Shown here: positions 45,020 to 53,885 of the stretch, in pieces | Layout of the letters: the number at the start of each line of letters is the position of its first letter | Numbering within the stretch: the stretch's first letter is position 1 | DNA from: Rhizobium sp. Root483D2 | GTDB lineage: Bacteria; Pseudomonadota; Alphaproteobacteria; Rhizobiales; Rhizobiaceae | Direction of reading: 5' to 3' | Length of the DNA: 64,000 bases | Assembly (NCBI RefSeq): GCF_001426685.1 | Contig: NZ_LMFB01000036.1 | Location: 1-64,000, forward strand | The notes under the pieces: generated by a model | Databases searched by the model: none | Told to the model about the DNA's origin: nothing | The model's input: only the letters and a program-made list of their open reading frames with translations | Made by a program: the position numbers and the translations under genes

Positions 45020-45835
45020 CTACTGCGCCGCGAGATCGGTCGTGCGCAGGAAGTCGAGCGTCACCTGTCCTGCCGCCGCTATGCGATCTTCGACAGACCA
45101 GTCCTGCTGGTCGCGATGCGGCGCTTCGAGCGAAACAGAGCAATCCTTTGGCAGGAGCGCCAGCATGTCTCGAAGCGGCAGGCCGCCCTGCCCCGGATAA
45201 AGCCGCGCCTCGCGGCTCTCTACCATTTTTTCGGCCTCGGTTTCGGGAATCGCTGCCGGCGCGTCGCAGATATGGAAATGCCCGATGATCGAGCGATCGG
45301 GCATTGCGACGAGGTCGGCGATGCCGGCGCCGCTGCGACTGAGGTGGACCGCGTCGATCAGCAGCCGCGCATTAGGATGATTGACCTTCGCATGAACCGA
45401 CAGCGCAGCGGCGAGCGTCTTCATGCCGCGATACGGCATGAATTCCATTGCCATGCGAATGCCGTGGCTAGCCGATGCCTCGGCGAGCCAGCCGTAGTTT
45501 TCCGCTAGCCGTCCCAGATCGTCGTCGATTCCGGCAGAGACAATCACGCCCGCGTTCAACGCTGCCGCCGCCTCCAGCGCACGGGCAAAATCGTCGCGCT
45601 TGAAGTCGGCCCCGATCCCGAAGGATTCCGCTTCGAAAATCCGGATGCCCTGATCCTCGGCCCGCGCCCGCAGGCTGCGAATGCGCGGCCAGTCGCCGGT
45701 GACGGGATATTGGTCCGGCGCGTGGCGCGGCGGAAAGATCCGCAGCCCGACGCCCTCGAAGCCGCCCCTGGCGGCCGCATCGACCATTCGCTCCGGCTCG
45801 GCGTTGAGCGCCGTCATGTGAGAAACGCTGATCAT
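45020..45835 (-). CDS. TIM-barrel sugar-phosphate-isomerase-like enzyme, copy 1
   Basis: 271 residues of the xylose-isomerase-like TIM barrel (AP endonuclease family 2). Metal-site residues appear as the glutamate in RMAMEFMPY, LLIDAVHLSRSG, GHFHICDAP and a C-terminal SLEAPHRD. It has the same length and motif order as the enzyme at 53060. This fold includes IolE-like dehydratases and 3-dehydroshikimate dehydratases, so a dehydration of a ring polyol is possible; sequence alone does not settle it. Confidence 0.82.
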   Translation of the reverse strand: MISVSHMTALNAEPERMVDAAARGGFEGVGLRIFPPRHAPDQYPVTGDWPRIRSLRARAEDQGIRIFEAESFGIGADFKRDDFARALEAAAALNAGVIVSAGIDDDLGRLAENYGWLAEASASHGIRMAMEFMPYRGMKTLAAALSVHAKVNHPNARLLIDAVHLSRSGAGIADLVAMPDRSIIGHFHICDAPAAIPETEAEKMVESREARLYPGQGGLPLRDMLALLPKDCSVSLEAPHRDQQDWSVEDRIAAAGQVTLDFLRTTDLAAQ

Positions 45836-45841
45836 GGGGCC

Positions 45842-46831
45842 TCAGAAGGTAAGATTGGCGTCTTTGATGATCTTGCCGTAGAGCGTGTGGTCGGCATTGA
45901 GCTTGACCAGGAAATCCTGCGGCGCCGAGGCGACCGGCATGAGGCCCGCAACCGCCATGCGATCCGTCAGATCTTTGTTCTGATAGCAGTCCGCGATGGC
46001 CTTCTGCAGCGCTTGGATGACCTCCGACGGCGTCCCCTTCGGCGCCGAGGCGCTGATCCAGAACGACATCTGGTCGACATCCGCGAGGCCGAATTCCGTC
46101 GATGCTGGGACATCTGGCAATTGCGGCGCCCGCTGCGGCGCGCAATTGAGAATGGCCTTCAACTGGCCTGCCTTCACGTAAGGCTCTGCCTGGCCGACTG
46201 AGATGAAGGTGCACTGCGCCTGATTGGCGAGAAGATCGGTCATCGCAGGCGCGCCGCCCTTGTACTGGACCGTGTTCAGCTTGATGCCAGCGCGCAGCGA
46301 GAGCAGCTCGCCTAGCAAATGATTGACCGACCCGACGCCGGCGCAGGCATGGACCAGCTTGCCGGGTTCTGTCTTGGCCAGCGCCACGAACTCGTCCCAT
46401 GTATTGGCCGGCGTTTCCTTGCTGACCAGCAGCACATAGCTCGACTGGGTCGCAAGCGTGATGTGATCGAGATCCGTGATCGGATTAAAGGCGAGATCCG
46501 GAAAGGCGTAGGATGCCGCCGCCATTGCCGAGGCGGTGCTGAACAGCACGGTGTAGCCGTCGGGCTTGGCATCGACCACTTTCTGCGTGGCGATATTGCC
46601 GTTGGCGCCCGTGCGGTTCTCGACAAGGATTGGCGTGCCAAGCTTTTCGGACAGGAAAGGCGACAGGAGCCGAACATAGGCGTCCAGGCCGCCGCCCGCG
46701 GGAAAGCCGAGAATGGCCGTGATTGGACGGGCGGGCCATGTTGTGGCGAATGACAGGCGCGGCATGGCAAGCAGTCCGGCTCCGGCGGCAAGGCCACAAA
46801 GCAGGTGACGGCGGGTGATCGTGTTGTCCAT
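45842..46831 (-). CDS. TTT transporter periplasmic binding protein (TctC/Bug family)
   Basis: About 329 residues. The signal peptide begins MDNTITRRHLLCGLAAGAGL (twin arginine) with cleavage near SFA-T. The mature Bug motifs are FPAGGGLDAYVR and ENRTGANGNIATQKV. GGGAGGATACC precedes ATG 46831. It is the first gene of the minus operon that ends with the PcaQ-like regulator, and it presumably selects the carboxylate that this cluster degrades. Confidence 0.9.
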   Translation of the reverse strand: MDNTITRRHLLCGLAAGAGLLAMPRLSFATTWPARPITAILGFPAGGGLDAYVRLLSPFLSEKLGTPILVENRTGANGNIATQKVVDAKPDGYTVLFSTASAMAAASYAFPDLAFNPITDLDHITLATQSSYVLLVSKETPANTWDEFVALAKTEPGKLVHACAGVGSVNHLLGELLSLRAGIKLNTVQYKGGAPAMTDLLANQAQCTFISVGQAEPYVKAGQLKAILNCAPQRAPQLPDVPASTEFGLADVDQMSFWISASAPKGTPSEVIQALQKAIADCYQNKDLTDRMAVAGLMPVASAPQDFLVKLNADHTLYGKIIKDANLTF

Positions 46832-46904
46832 GGTATCCTCCCGATACGGTCCCGAAGACGGGTTGCAGTCATACTGGCGATCAGCCATGTCCACGACAAA
46901 TAGC

Positions 46905-46931
46905 AATTGTCTTCGACAGACCGAAGCAATT
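46905..46931. promoter_or_regulatory. Imperfect inverted repeat in the divergent promoter region
   Basis: AATTG-T-CTTCG-ACAGAC-CGAAG-CAATT: 10-base arms with a single-base bulge, lying 74 bases upstream of the TctC start and about 155 from the dehydroquinase start. It is AT-richer than its surroundings and suits a LysR- or similar dimer-binding site. CAATTRTCTTC also occurs upstream of the second TctC gene (56649-56659). Confidence 0.45.
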
Positions 46932-47086
46932 TGTCTTGGATCGCAAGCCATCACGCCGACCGCGCCCGATGCAAGGAAAACATATGACAGACAACGGCTT
47001 TTAACTCTGGACGGTTTTGGGAGCCCCGCCTATCAAGACCGTCAAGCCGGGCCTGCGCCCGATCAGTCGACAGAGGGAGGAATGCC

Positions 47087-47548
47087 ATGACCCAGCCGAA
47101 GATCCTGTGCCTGAACGGGCCAAACCTGAATATGCTGGGTGTCCGCGAACCGGAACTGTACGGTCGCTCGACGCTCGCCGATGTGGAAGCCGCCGTGCGC
47201 GCCAAGGCCGAACCTCTCGGCATGGAGATCGATTTCAGGCAGTCGAATTTTGAAGGCGAACTGGTCACCTGGATCCAGCAGGCCCATGGCGTCATCGATG
47301 GTGTCATCATCAATCCAGCCGCCTATACCCACACGTCGATCGCCATTGCCGATGCATTGCGGATCCTGACGGTGCCGATCATCGAACTGCATTTCAACAA
47401 TTCCTATCGCCATGCTGACCGCGCTTTCCGTCATCTGTCGCATGTCCGGCCGGTTGCGACGGGCGTTATTTTCGGCTTTGGCGCTGCCGGCTACATCGTC
47501 GCCGTCGAGGCGATGAACAATCTGCTTAACCCGCCCTTCCCCAAGTGA
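47087..47548 (+). CDS. aroQ: Type II 3-dehydroquinate dehydratase
   Basis: 153 residues. Family motifs: LNGPNLNMLG, the catalytic tyrosine in REPELYG, DFRQSNFEGELV, IINPAAYTHTSIAIADAL and the catalytic histidine in ELHFNNSYRHADRAFRH. GGAGG precedes the ATG. It interconverts 3-dehydroquinate and 3-dehydroshikimate. Sitting at the head of a catabolic operon, divergent from a TTT system, it most likely serves quinate-like catabolism rather than aromatic amino-acid synthesis. The HFNNSYRH segment deviates from the usual HISN-type sequence. Confidence 0.9.
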   Translation: MTQPKILCLNGPNLNMLGVREPELYGRSTLADVEAAVRAKAEPLGMEIDFRQSNFEGELVTWIQQAHGVIDGVIINPAAYTHTSIAIADALRILTVPIIELHFNNSYRHADRAFRHLSHVRPVATGVIFGFGAAGYIVAVEAMNNLLNPPFPK

Positions 47549-47620
47549 AGACGTGGGTTCGACAGCCTGCGACACCGCGATTGAAACGCGTAACGTCGCC
47601 TTTTGCCTTGGAGGATACAT

Positions 47621-48676
47621 ATGGGCACTCCCGTCAGGATCGCATTTATCGGCGCCGGTATCATGGGCCGCCATCACCTTGCTGTAGCCGAGCGCAATCC
47701 GGAGATCGAGATTGCCGGCGTCGCCGAATTCAATCCTGAGACCCGCGAGACGCTGGCGGCCAAAGGGATCCCCACCTTTGTCGACCACAAGCACATGCTG
47801 GCTGCGGTCAAACCAGACGGCGTGGTGATCTCCACCCCTAACGCCTATCACGCGCCGGCCGCAATCGATTGCGTCGAAGCCGGCGCCGTACCCCTGATCG
47901 AAAAGCCGGTCGCCGACACGCTGGATGCCGGCCTGCGGCTGCGCGACGCTCTTAAGGGCACCGACCTGCCCGCCCTCGTCGGCCATCACCGCCGTCACAA
48001 CCCGATCATCGCGGCCGCCGCTGCCCATGTGCAGGCCGGTGGCCTCGGCCGCGTGCTGGCGCTCAACGGCATGTGGCTGCGTCGCAAGCCCGACGAATAC
48101 TACAAGGAGGCCTGGAAGACGGATCCGGCGCTCGGCGGCGGCACGCTTCTGATCAATGCCATCCACGACGTCGACAGCCTGCGCGCAATCTGCGGCGAGA
48201 TCGACACCGTGCAGGCAATGACCTCATCGGTCTCCCGCGGCTTTGCGGTGGAGGACACCGCGGCCGTGCTCCTGCGCTTTGAAAGCGGCGCGCTCGGCAC
48301 ATTCGTCATCTCCGACAATGTCGTCGCACCCTGGTGCTGGGAAATGACCTCGCAGGAGGATTCGCGCTTTGCCTGGCAGCCGGAGGATTGCTACGTCATC
48401 TGCGGCACGGAAGGCTCATTGTCGGTCCCGACGCTGGAAACCTGGACCAATTCCCCCAATGGCGGTCGCGACGCGACCTTCATCCGCCGCAAGCTTTATC
48501 ATGTGGAGGCGGAATCGATGGAACTCCAGATGGCCCATTTCGTTCGGGTAATCCGGCGCGAGGAGCCGCCGCTGGTCGGTGTCAATTCGGCACTTGGCAC
48601 GCTTGCCGCAACGCTCGCAGTCTCCCTGTCGGCAAAACGCGGAACGGCGATCCGCATCGCAGACCTGCTTGCCTGA
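47621..48676 (+). CDS. Gfo/Idh/MocA-family oxidoreductase, copy 1
   Basis: About 351 residues. Rossmann motif FIGAGIMGRHH and catalytic-type lysine in LIEKPVADTLDA; C-terminal dehydrogenase domain with GGTLLINAIHDVDSLR. GGAGGATACAT precedes ATG 47621. Members oxidise sugars, inositols and, in several bacteria, quinate/shikimate-type ring alcohols. Following the dehydroquinase by 72 bases, it is a candidate for the alcohol oxidation that produces that enzyme's substrate. Confidence 0.88.
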   Translation: MGTPVRIAFIGAGIMGRHHLAVAERNPEIEIAGVAEFNPETRETLAAKGIPTFVDHKHMLAAVKPDGVVISTPNAYHAPAAIDCVEAGAVPLIEKPVADTLDAGLRLRDALKGTDLPALVGHHRRHNPIIAAAAAHVQAGGLGRVLALNGMWLRRKPDEYYKEAWKTDPALGGGTLLINAIHDVDSLRAICGEIDTVQAMTSSVSRGFAVEDTAAVLLRFESGALGTFVISDNVVAPWCWEMTSQEDSRFAWQPEDCYVICGTEGSLSVPTLETWTNSPNGGRDATFIRRKLYHVEAESMELQMAHFVRVIRREEPPLVGVNSALGTLAATLAVSLSAKRGTAIRIADLLA

Positions 48677-48745
48677 GCGCCTCTGACGGGGCTTGCTCCG
48701 GCATCGCCGCTTGCTTATCCTCGCGCCCAGAGGAGACGATGCGCC

Positions 48746-49687
48746 ATGAATTTGCGTCAGCTACGCTACTTCGCCCAGACGGTCGAAGCGGGAAACATCA
48801 CCCGCGCGGCCGAACAGCTCTACGTCGCGCAGCCGGCACTCGGCCTGCAGATCCGTCAGCTCGAGGAAGAGCTTGGCGTGCCGCTTCTGATCCGCCATTC
48901 GCGCGGCGTTACCGCGACCGAGGCAGGCAAGCTGCTCTACGATCGCGCCCGCGATGTGCTTCGGCAGGTGGATTCTATCAAGCAGGAGGTCATGGCCCAT
49001 ACCAGCACCGCCGCCGAAAGCATCACGCTGGGTCTGACGCCGGGCCTCGGGAAGTTGTTCGGTGCCGGGCTGATGGTACGGGTCCGCGACGACATGCAGG
49101 GCGTCAGCCTGAGTGTTGTCGAGGAAATGTCCTTCGTTTTGATCGATGCGATCGAGCGCGACGAGGTCCATCTCGCCTTGGCCTATGAAGTGACCGAACG
49201 TCCGGGGCTGGCACGGGTCCCGCTGTTCGACGAGGAATTGCTTTTCGTAACCGCGGATGGATCAGAAACCGGACCTATCGCCCTGCGCGACGTCCTGAAG
49301 CAACCCATGGTTCTGGCCGGAGAGCGTGACCATGTTCATCAATTGGTGACGCAGGCGGCGGAGAAACTGGGCATCGAGCCTATCATCGGCTTTGAAGCCT
49401 CTTCGGTTAGCATCATGAAATCGCTTGTCGTCGAGGGCTCGGCCGTGAGCATCATGCCCTATGGCAGCGTCATCGGCGAATTGCAGCGCGGCGAGCTGAC
49501 TGGGCGCAAGATCGAGGACGGACAGCTGGTGCGCACGCTTTACCTCGTTCATTCCTCGCGGCGGGTTCCACTGATCCACGAGGACGAACTGGTCGAACTG
49601 ATTAAGCTCCATATCCGCAGCGCGCTGCGCAAGGTCGAGCCAATGGTTAACCCGCGCGAGGGACTGGCGCCGAAACTGGTGGATTAG
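48746..49687 (+). CDS. LysR-type transcriptional regulator
   Basis: 313 residues. Winged helix MNLRQLRYFAQTVEAGNITR with LYVAQPALGLQIRQLEEEL, then an effector domain with GLTPGLGKLFG and SVSIMKSLVVEGSAVSIMPYG, of the Cbl/Nac-like group. AGAGGAG precedes the ATG. It lies within the plus-strand set, 69 bases after the first Gfo/Idh gene, and probably regulates this cluster. A shared CAATTRTCTTC motif near both TctC genes is a possible target. Confidence 0.9.
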   Translation: MNLRQLRYFAQTVEAGNITRAAEQLYVAQPALGLQIRQLEEELGVPLLIRHSRGVTATEAGKLLYDRARDVLRQVDSIKQEVMAHTSTAAESITLGLTPGLGKLFGAGLMVRVRDDMQGVSLSVVEEMSFVLIDAIERDEVHLALAYEVTERPGLARVPLFDEELLFVTADGSETGPIALRDVLKQPMVLAGERDHVHQLVTQAAEKLGIEPIIGFEASSVSIMKSLVVEGSAVSIMPYGSVIGELQRGELTGRKIEDGQLVRTLYLVHSSRRVPLIHEDELVELIKLHIRSALRKVEPMVNPREGLAPKLVD

Positions 49688-49858
49688 TAACCCCGGTATC
49701 TTTCCCGCCAAGCAATCGCGGTTTCGCACGAAAACCGAGACACTATTGGACCCGCGCCATCCGCGCCGCCTAGATAGTCGCAGAGGAGACCACGGCGATT
49801 GTAGGCGGACGACGCGATGCGTCGGCCGCAGGCGGCAGCCGTCTTGCGGAGTATATCC

Positions 49859-50311
49859 ATGTTGAACGACTTCATTCCGGCGGAGGACGAGCGCCGGATC
49901 CACCGCCTTTACGCGCTATACTGTCACTACTTCAATCATGGAGAGGCCGAAAAATGGGTGGAGCTTTTTGCACCTAATGGCACCTTCACCCGCTTGAACG
50001 CGAGCGCTGCGGTTCCCGGCAAGACGGCAAACCCAGCCGGTTCGACGGTCGGGCACGAAGCCCTGCTCGACTTAGCCAGGGGCCGGCGCGAAATGTTCCG
50101 CGGGCTGGTGCGTCACCAGCAGACCGACATCGTCCTGACCCCTGGCACGGATGGCGATTATGTCGACGGCATTTCCTTCATCCTGCTGACCGACTGGCGC
50201 GAGGGCGCCGGTCTCTTGCGCGCCGTCGGCGATTGCAGGGCCGCTTTCGTGCGGCTGACCGAGGGCTGGCGCTTCCAGTCGATTGAACTGTCTACTTTGC
50301 CGCGTTCCTGA
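49859..50311 (+). CDS. SnoaL/NTF2-like domain protein
   Basis: About 150 residues. The core EDERRIHRLYALYCHYFNHG, then WVELFAPNGTF and DGISFILLTDWREG, fits the cone-shaped NTF2-like fold, used by scytalone-dehydratase, ketosteroid-isomerase and ring-dioxygenase beta subunits. CGGAG is 8 bases before ATG 49859. Next to a Gfo/Idh dehydrogenase and a ketosteroid-dehydrogenase-like flavoprotein, a dehydratase or isomerase role on a cyclic ketone is plausible. It is not assignable further. Confidence 0.75.
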   Translation: MLNDFIPAEDERRIHRLYALYCHYFNHGEAEKWVELFAPNGTFTRLNASAAVPGKTANPAGSTVGHEALLDLARGRREMFRGLVRHQQTDIVLTPGTDGDYVDGISFILLTDWREGAGLLRAVGDCRAAFVRLTEGWRFQSIELSTLPRS

Positions 50312-50337
50312 GCGGCGTGTTTTAGGAGGAGAAGACC

Positions 50338-51321
50338 ATGAGATTTGCAGTTATCGGATCGCTCGGCTGGGCCGGGTCGCGGCATGTCAACGCACTTGCA
50401 GAGATGGGCCATGATATCGTCGCCCTGATCGACCCAGGCGCCGGCTGCGGCGCACAGGCGGAAAAGGTCGGTGCGAAGGCTTTGAGATCCCTCGACGAGT
50501 TGGACTTCGACAGCATCGACGCCGCAACGCTTGCCCTGCCGCCGCACCTGCATCCCAACCTGACGCGCCGTCTGGCGCTGGCGGGGAAGCACGTCATGTG
50601 CGAAAAGCCGATGGCGCCGGACACGACGGAGGCTCTGGCCCTGGTCGAGTTTGCCCGGACCGTGCCGGTTACTATCATGCCGGGCTACCTTCTGCGAACC
50701 AACCCGCATATCAGGGGCTTTCTCGACGCGTTGCGCGGCATGGGCAATCTGCGGCGGGTGCATTTGTCGACCAACGTTCGCAAGCCTTCAATGGCGGGCT
50801 GGCGCAGCGCGCCAGTCATTGGCGGCGCGCTTCTCGTTAACGCCATTCACCAGATCGATCTGGCCACATGGTTCGCCGGCGAAAAGCTGACGCCGCGTTT
50901 TGCACAGCTCGACAACGTGCATTTCGAGGCGCCGACCGAGGATCTCTTCTTCACCTCGCTCGTTTCGCCGTCCGGTGTCACCGCAACGGTCCTCAGCAGC
51001 TGGTCGCCGAACCCGCCGATCTGCGACGACGGCCTGATGATTACCGACGCTGGCCGGCTCCGCATCGAGGCCGAAACGGATGAGGGGTCGATCGTCCTGA
51101 CCGCCACAGGATATCGCAAGAACGGCGAGGATGTCACGCTTCCGGGCGTCGCCGGTGTCAACCAGTTCATCAAGGAACTGGAGCATTTCGTCGACGCGAT
51201 CGAGAACGGTACGCCGCTCTGGGTCACGGTCGAGGACAATTACGACGTGCAAAAACTGATCGAGGATTGCCGCGCCGTGGCCATCCCGCCAGCCGGCCGG
51301 GTGGCGCAGCGGGTCGCTTGA
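50338..51321 (+). CDS. Gfo/Idh/MocA-family oxidoreductase, copy 2
   Basis: 327 residues; FAVIGSLGWAGSRHVNALAE Rossmann start, CEKPMAPDTTEALAL with the catalytic lysine, and GGALLVNAIHQIDLATWF in the second domain. GGAGGAG precedes ATG. It is clearly different from copy 1 and lies in a tight run with the SnoaL-like protein (26 bases upstream) and flavoprotein (2 bases downstream). The likely role is NAD(P)-dependent oxidation of a ring hydroxyl in the same pathway. Confidence 0.87.
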   Translation: MRFAVIGSLGWAGSRHVNALAEMGHDIVALIDPGAGCGAQAEKVGAKALRSLDELDFDSIDAATLALPPHLHPNLTRRLALAGKHVMCEKPMAPDTTEALALVEFARTVPVTIMPGYLLRTNPHIRGFLDALRGMGNLRRVHLSTNVRKPSMAGWRSAPVIGGALLVNAIHQIDLATWFAGEKLTPRFAQLDNVHFEAPTEDLFFTSLVSPSGVTATVLSSWSPNPPICDDGLMITDAGRLRIEAETDEGSIVLTATGYRKNGEDVTLPGVAGVNQFIKELEHFVDAIENGTPLWVTVEDNYDVQKLIEDCRAVAIPPAGRVAQRVA

Positions 51322-51323
51322 CC

Positions 51324-53063
51324 ATGCTTGGACCCGCAGCGCCAGCCGCTAAGCAGGCAAAAGGTCAGGCCTATTGCCCTTCGGAAACCGATGTGATCGT
51401 CATCGGCGCGGGGGCTGCCGGGCTCGCCGCTGCCGTCGCTGCAAAGGAGATGGGACTGGAGGTCGTCATCCTCGAAAAGGAACCTGTCTTCGGCGGCACG
51501 TCCGCGCTCTCCGGCGCTGCCATCTGGATCCCGTTGCATGACAAGGACACGAGCGATGACGATGAAGGCAAGGTACTGACCTATCTCGATGCGCTGGCCG
51601 ACCCCGACGACCGGCCGCGGCGGGAAGCCTTTACACGCAACGCCGGTACGGCACTCGCGTTCTTTCATAAGTGCGGCGCGCTGCGATACACGCCCCGGGT
51701 GATTGCGCCGGATTACCATCCGGAGCTTGTCGGCGCCTCGGACACGGGCCGGGTCCTGGATGTCGATATCTTCGACGGCCGGGCGCTCGGACATCGTTTG
51801 CGCCAACTTCGACAACCGCTGGCCAGCCATCTCGTCTTCGGCGGGATGATGGTCAACCGGGCGGACGTGCAGACCCTGCTCGGCTTCGGCCGGACCGTCG
51901 GTGCAACCCGGCGCGGTCTTTCGCTGCTCGCTCGCTATCTCGGCGACAGGTTGACCGGCTGGCGGCGGGGCACTCGGCTGGTGGTGGGTAGCGCTCTGGT
52001 CGGACAGCTGGCGAATGCCGTTTTCAGGCAGCGAATACCGTTACTCCTTGGCGTCGGTGTCCGTCGGTTGACCCTATGCGATGGGCGGGTGACCGGCGCG
52101 CAGATCGACATCGATGGCGTTGCGGGTCATCTCCACGCCCGCAGGGCCGTGATTCTTGCAACCGGCGGATTTTCAGGCAATGCGAAAATGTCGCTTGCAC
52201 ATCGAGACCCGAGCGTTCCCCATCTCAGCATGGCAAGCGCCTCGTCCGATGGTGGCGGCATCGCACTGGCGCAGTCGGTCGGCGGCCGGCTGGCCGAGAC
52301 CGGCTCCAGCACTTTCTTTCGCGCGCCGGTCTCCATTCATCGTCGGCGACAATCGGAAATTGCCCGCATCGCTCATCTGGTGCTAGACCGCGCAAAGCCC
52401 GGGGTCATCGCCGTGGACCGCCACGGGCGTCGTTTTACCAACGAAGCCGATTCCTATCATCGCTTCGGCACGGCCCTCAGCCGCCTGAAATCCTTGGCAC
52501 CGGGCGAACCCACCGCTTGGCTGATATGCGACGCGCGGGCGCTGAAGCGCTATGGGTTGGGGCTTGCGCGGCCGTTCCCCGCCCATCTGGGCAATGGCAA
52601 ACTGGTCCGCGACGGTTATCTGATCGAAGCACCCACAATCATCGCACTGGCCGGAAAACTGGGTCTGCCGGCCGAACAGTTGGCGGAGACGATCGCGTCT
52701 CATGCAGCGGCGGCACGCAACGGCCGGGATCCCGACTTCGGCAAGGGCGACAGTGGCCACAACCGGGCGCTGGGCGATCCCACCATCGTGCCAAATCCCT
52801 GTCTTGCACCGATCGATCTGGCACCGTTTTACGCGGTGGCGGTCTACAGCGGCGATCTCGGCACGGCACGCGGGTTGCGCACGGACGCCAACGCCCGTGT
52901 GTTGAACAAAGCCGATGCACCGGTCGCCGGCCTTTACGCCATCGGCAACGACATGCACTCAATCATGGGCGGCGCCTATCCCGGCCCAGGCATCACGCTC
53001 GGGCCGGCCCTAGTCTTCGCCTGGATCGCCGCTAACGCCATCGCCGAAGGAGACCCGTCATGA
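51324..53063 (+). CDS. FAD-dependent flavoprotein of the 3-ketosteroid-dehydrogenase/fumarate-reductase group
   Basis: About 579 residues. FAD motif DVIVIGAGAAGLAAAVAAKE near residue 24, FGGTSALSGAAIWIP, ATGGFSGNAKM, and the C-terminal IGNDMHSIMGGAYPGPGITL typical of ketosteroid dehydrogenase-like enzymes. No signal peptide and no heme motif, so it is a soluble dehydrogenase. These enzymes desaturate ring ketones, which can lead to aromatisation. It is the most specific clue that this cluster handles a cyclic ketone. Confidence 0.82.
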   Translation: MLGPAAPAAKQAKGQAYCPSETDVIVIGAGAAGLAAAVAAKEMGLEVVILEKEPVFGGTSALSGAAIWIPLHDKDTSDDDEGKVLTYLDALADPDDRPRREAFTRNAGTALAFFHKCGALRYTPRVIAPDYHPELVGASDTGRVLDVDIFDGRALGHRLRQLRQPLASHLVFGGMMVNRADVQTLLGFGRTVGATRRGLSLLARYLGDRLTGWRRGTRLVVGSALVGQLANAVFRQRIPLLLGVGVRRLTLCDGRVTGAQIDIDGVAGHLHARRAVILATGGFSGNAKMSLAHRDPSVPHLSMASASSDGGGIALAQSVGGRLAETGSSTFFRAPVSIHRRRQSEIARIAHLVLDRAKPGVIAVDRHGRRFTNEADSYHRFGTALSRLKSLAPGEPTAWLICDARALKRYGLGLARPFPAHLGNGKLVRDGYLIEAPTIIALAGKLGLPAEQLAETIASHAAAARNGRDPDFGKGDSGHNRALGDPTIVPNPCLAPIDLAPFYAVAVYSGDLGTARGLRTDANARVLNKADAPVAGLYAIGNDMHSIMGGAYPGPGITLGPALVFAWIAANAIAEGDPS

Positions 53064-53875
53064 ACCCTGCCCATCTATCGCTTGCACAGCTTGGCATGAA
53101 CGACGAGGGACCGATTGCGCTGATCGAGGCCGCGGCCGACGCGGGCTTCGGCGCCGTCGGGCTGCCGCTGCGCTCCGGCGCGTTGCGAAAGCTGAAGGTA
53201 GATATCGTGGGGAATGCGCCGCTTGTCCGCGAGATCGTCGCCGCCTGCCGCGACACGGACGTCACTGTCTTCGATGTCGAAGCCTTGGTTCTCGGTCATC
53301 TGCCAGAGCCGGAGGCGCTGAAGCAGACCCTTGAAACCGCGGCCATGCTCGGCGCCTCACGCATTTCCTGTCTCGGTTTCGAACCGGACCATGGGCCGGG
53401 CGATATCCCGCCGGAAGGCGACGCCGGAAAACTAGCGGAAATCTGCACGCTGGCCGCACAGTTCGGCCTTCGTGTCGGCGTGGAATTCATGGCTTTCCGT
53501 TCCATCGGCAGTCTTGCAGCAGCCGTGGACATCGTCGAGCGATCTGGCGCGCAGAATGCCGGCATCGTTCTCGACGCCTTGCATGTGCAGCGAACCGGGG
53601 CGGGATCGTCGGATATTGCGGCGCTCAAACCGGGCATCGTTTCCCACCTTCAGATCTGCGACGCCTCCGCCGTGTCGCCGGCGCAAAAAGATCTTGCGGA
53701 CGAGGCACGCGGTGCACGGCTGCTGCCCGGCGAAGGCGTCGTTCCGCTGGCGGCAATCATTGCCGCCCTACCGCTCGGCACCGCGATGTCGCTCGAAATT
53801 CCGGTGGCCGCCCTTGCCGGCATTCCCGTGCGCGAGCGCGCAAGGATCGGCGCGGCCTCGGTCGCATGGCTGTGA
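53060..53875 (+). CDS. TIM-barrel sugar-phosphate-isomerase-like enzyme, copy 2
   Basis: 271 residues, overlapping the flavoprotein by 4 bases. Same fold and length as the enzyme at 45020: compare GVEFMAFRSIGS, IVLDALHVQRTGAG, SHLQICDAS and LLPGEGVVPLAAII. The two paralogues lie on the two arms of one divergent cluster, which suggests two related dehydration or isomerisation steps. A 3-dehydroshikimate-dehydratase-like activity is possible but not shown. Confidence 0.82.
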   Translation: MNPAHLSLAQLGMNDEGPIALIEAAADAGFGAVGLPLRSGALRKLKVDIVGNAPLVREIVAACRDTDVTVFDVEALVLGHLPEPEALKQTLETAAMLGASRISCLGFEPDHGPGDIPPEGDAGKLAEICTLAAQFGLRVGVEFMAFRSIGSLAAAVDIVERSGAQNAGIVLDALHVQRTGAGSSDIAALKPGIVSHLQICDASAVSPAQKDLADEARGARLLPGEGVVPLAAIIAALPLGTAMSLEIPVAALAGIPVRERARIGAASVAWL

Positions 53876-53885
53876 AGGAGACATT

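Noticed and set aside
47568-47580. TGCGACACCGCGA shared with 58129-58141 as a repeat
   Set aside because: A 13-base match between two places in 64 kb is expected by chance.
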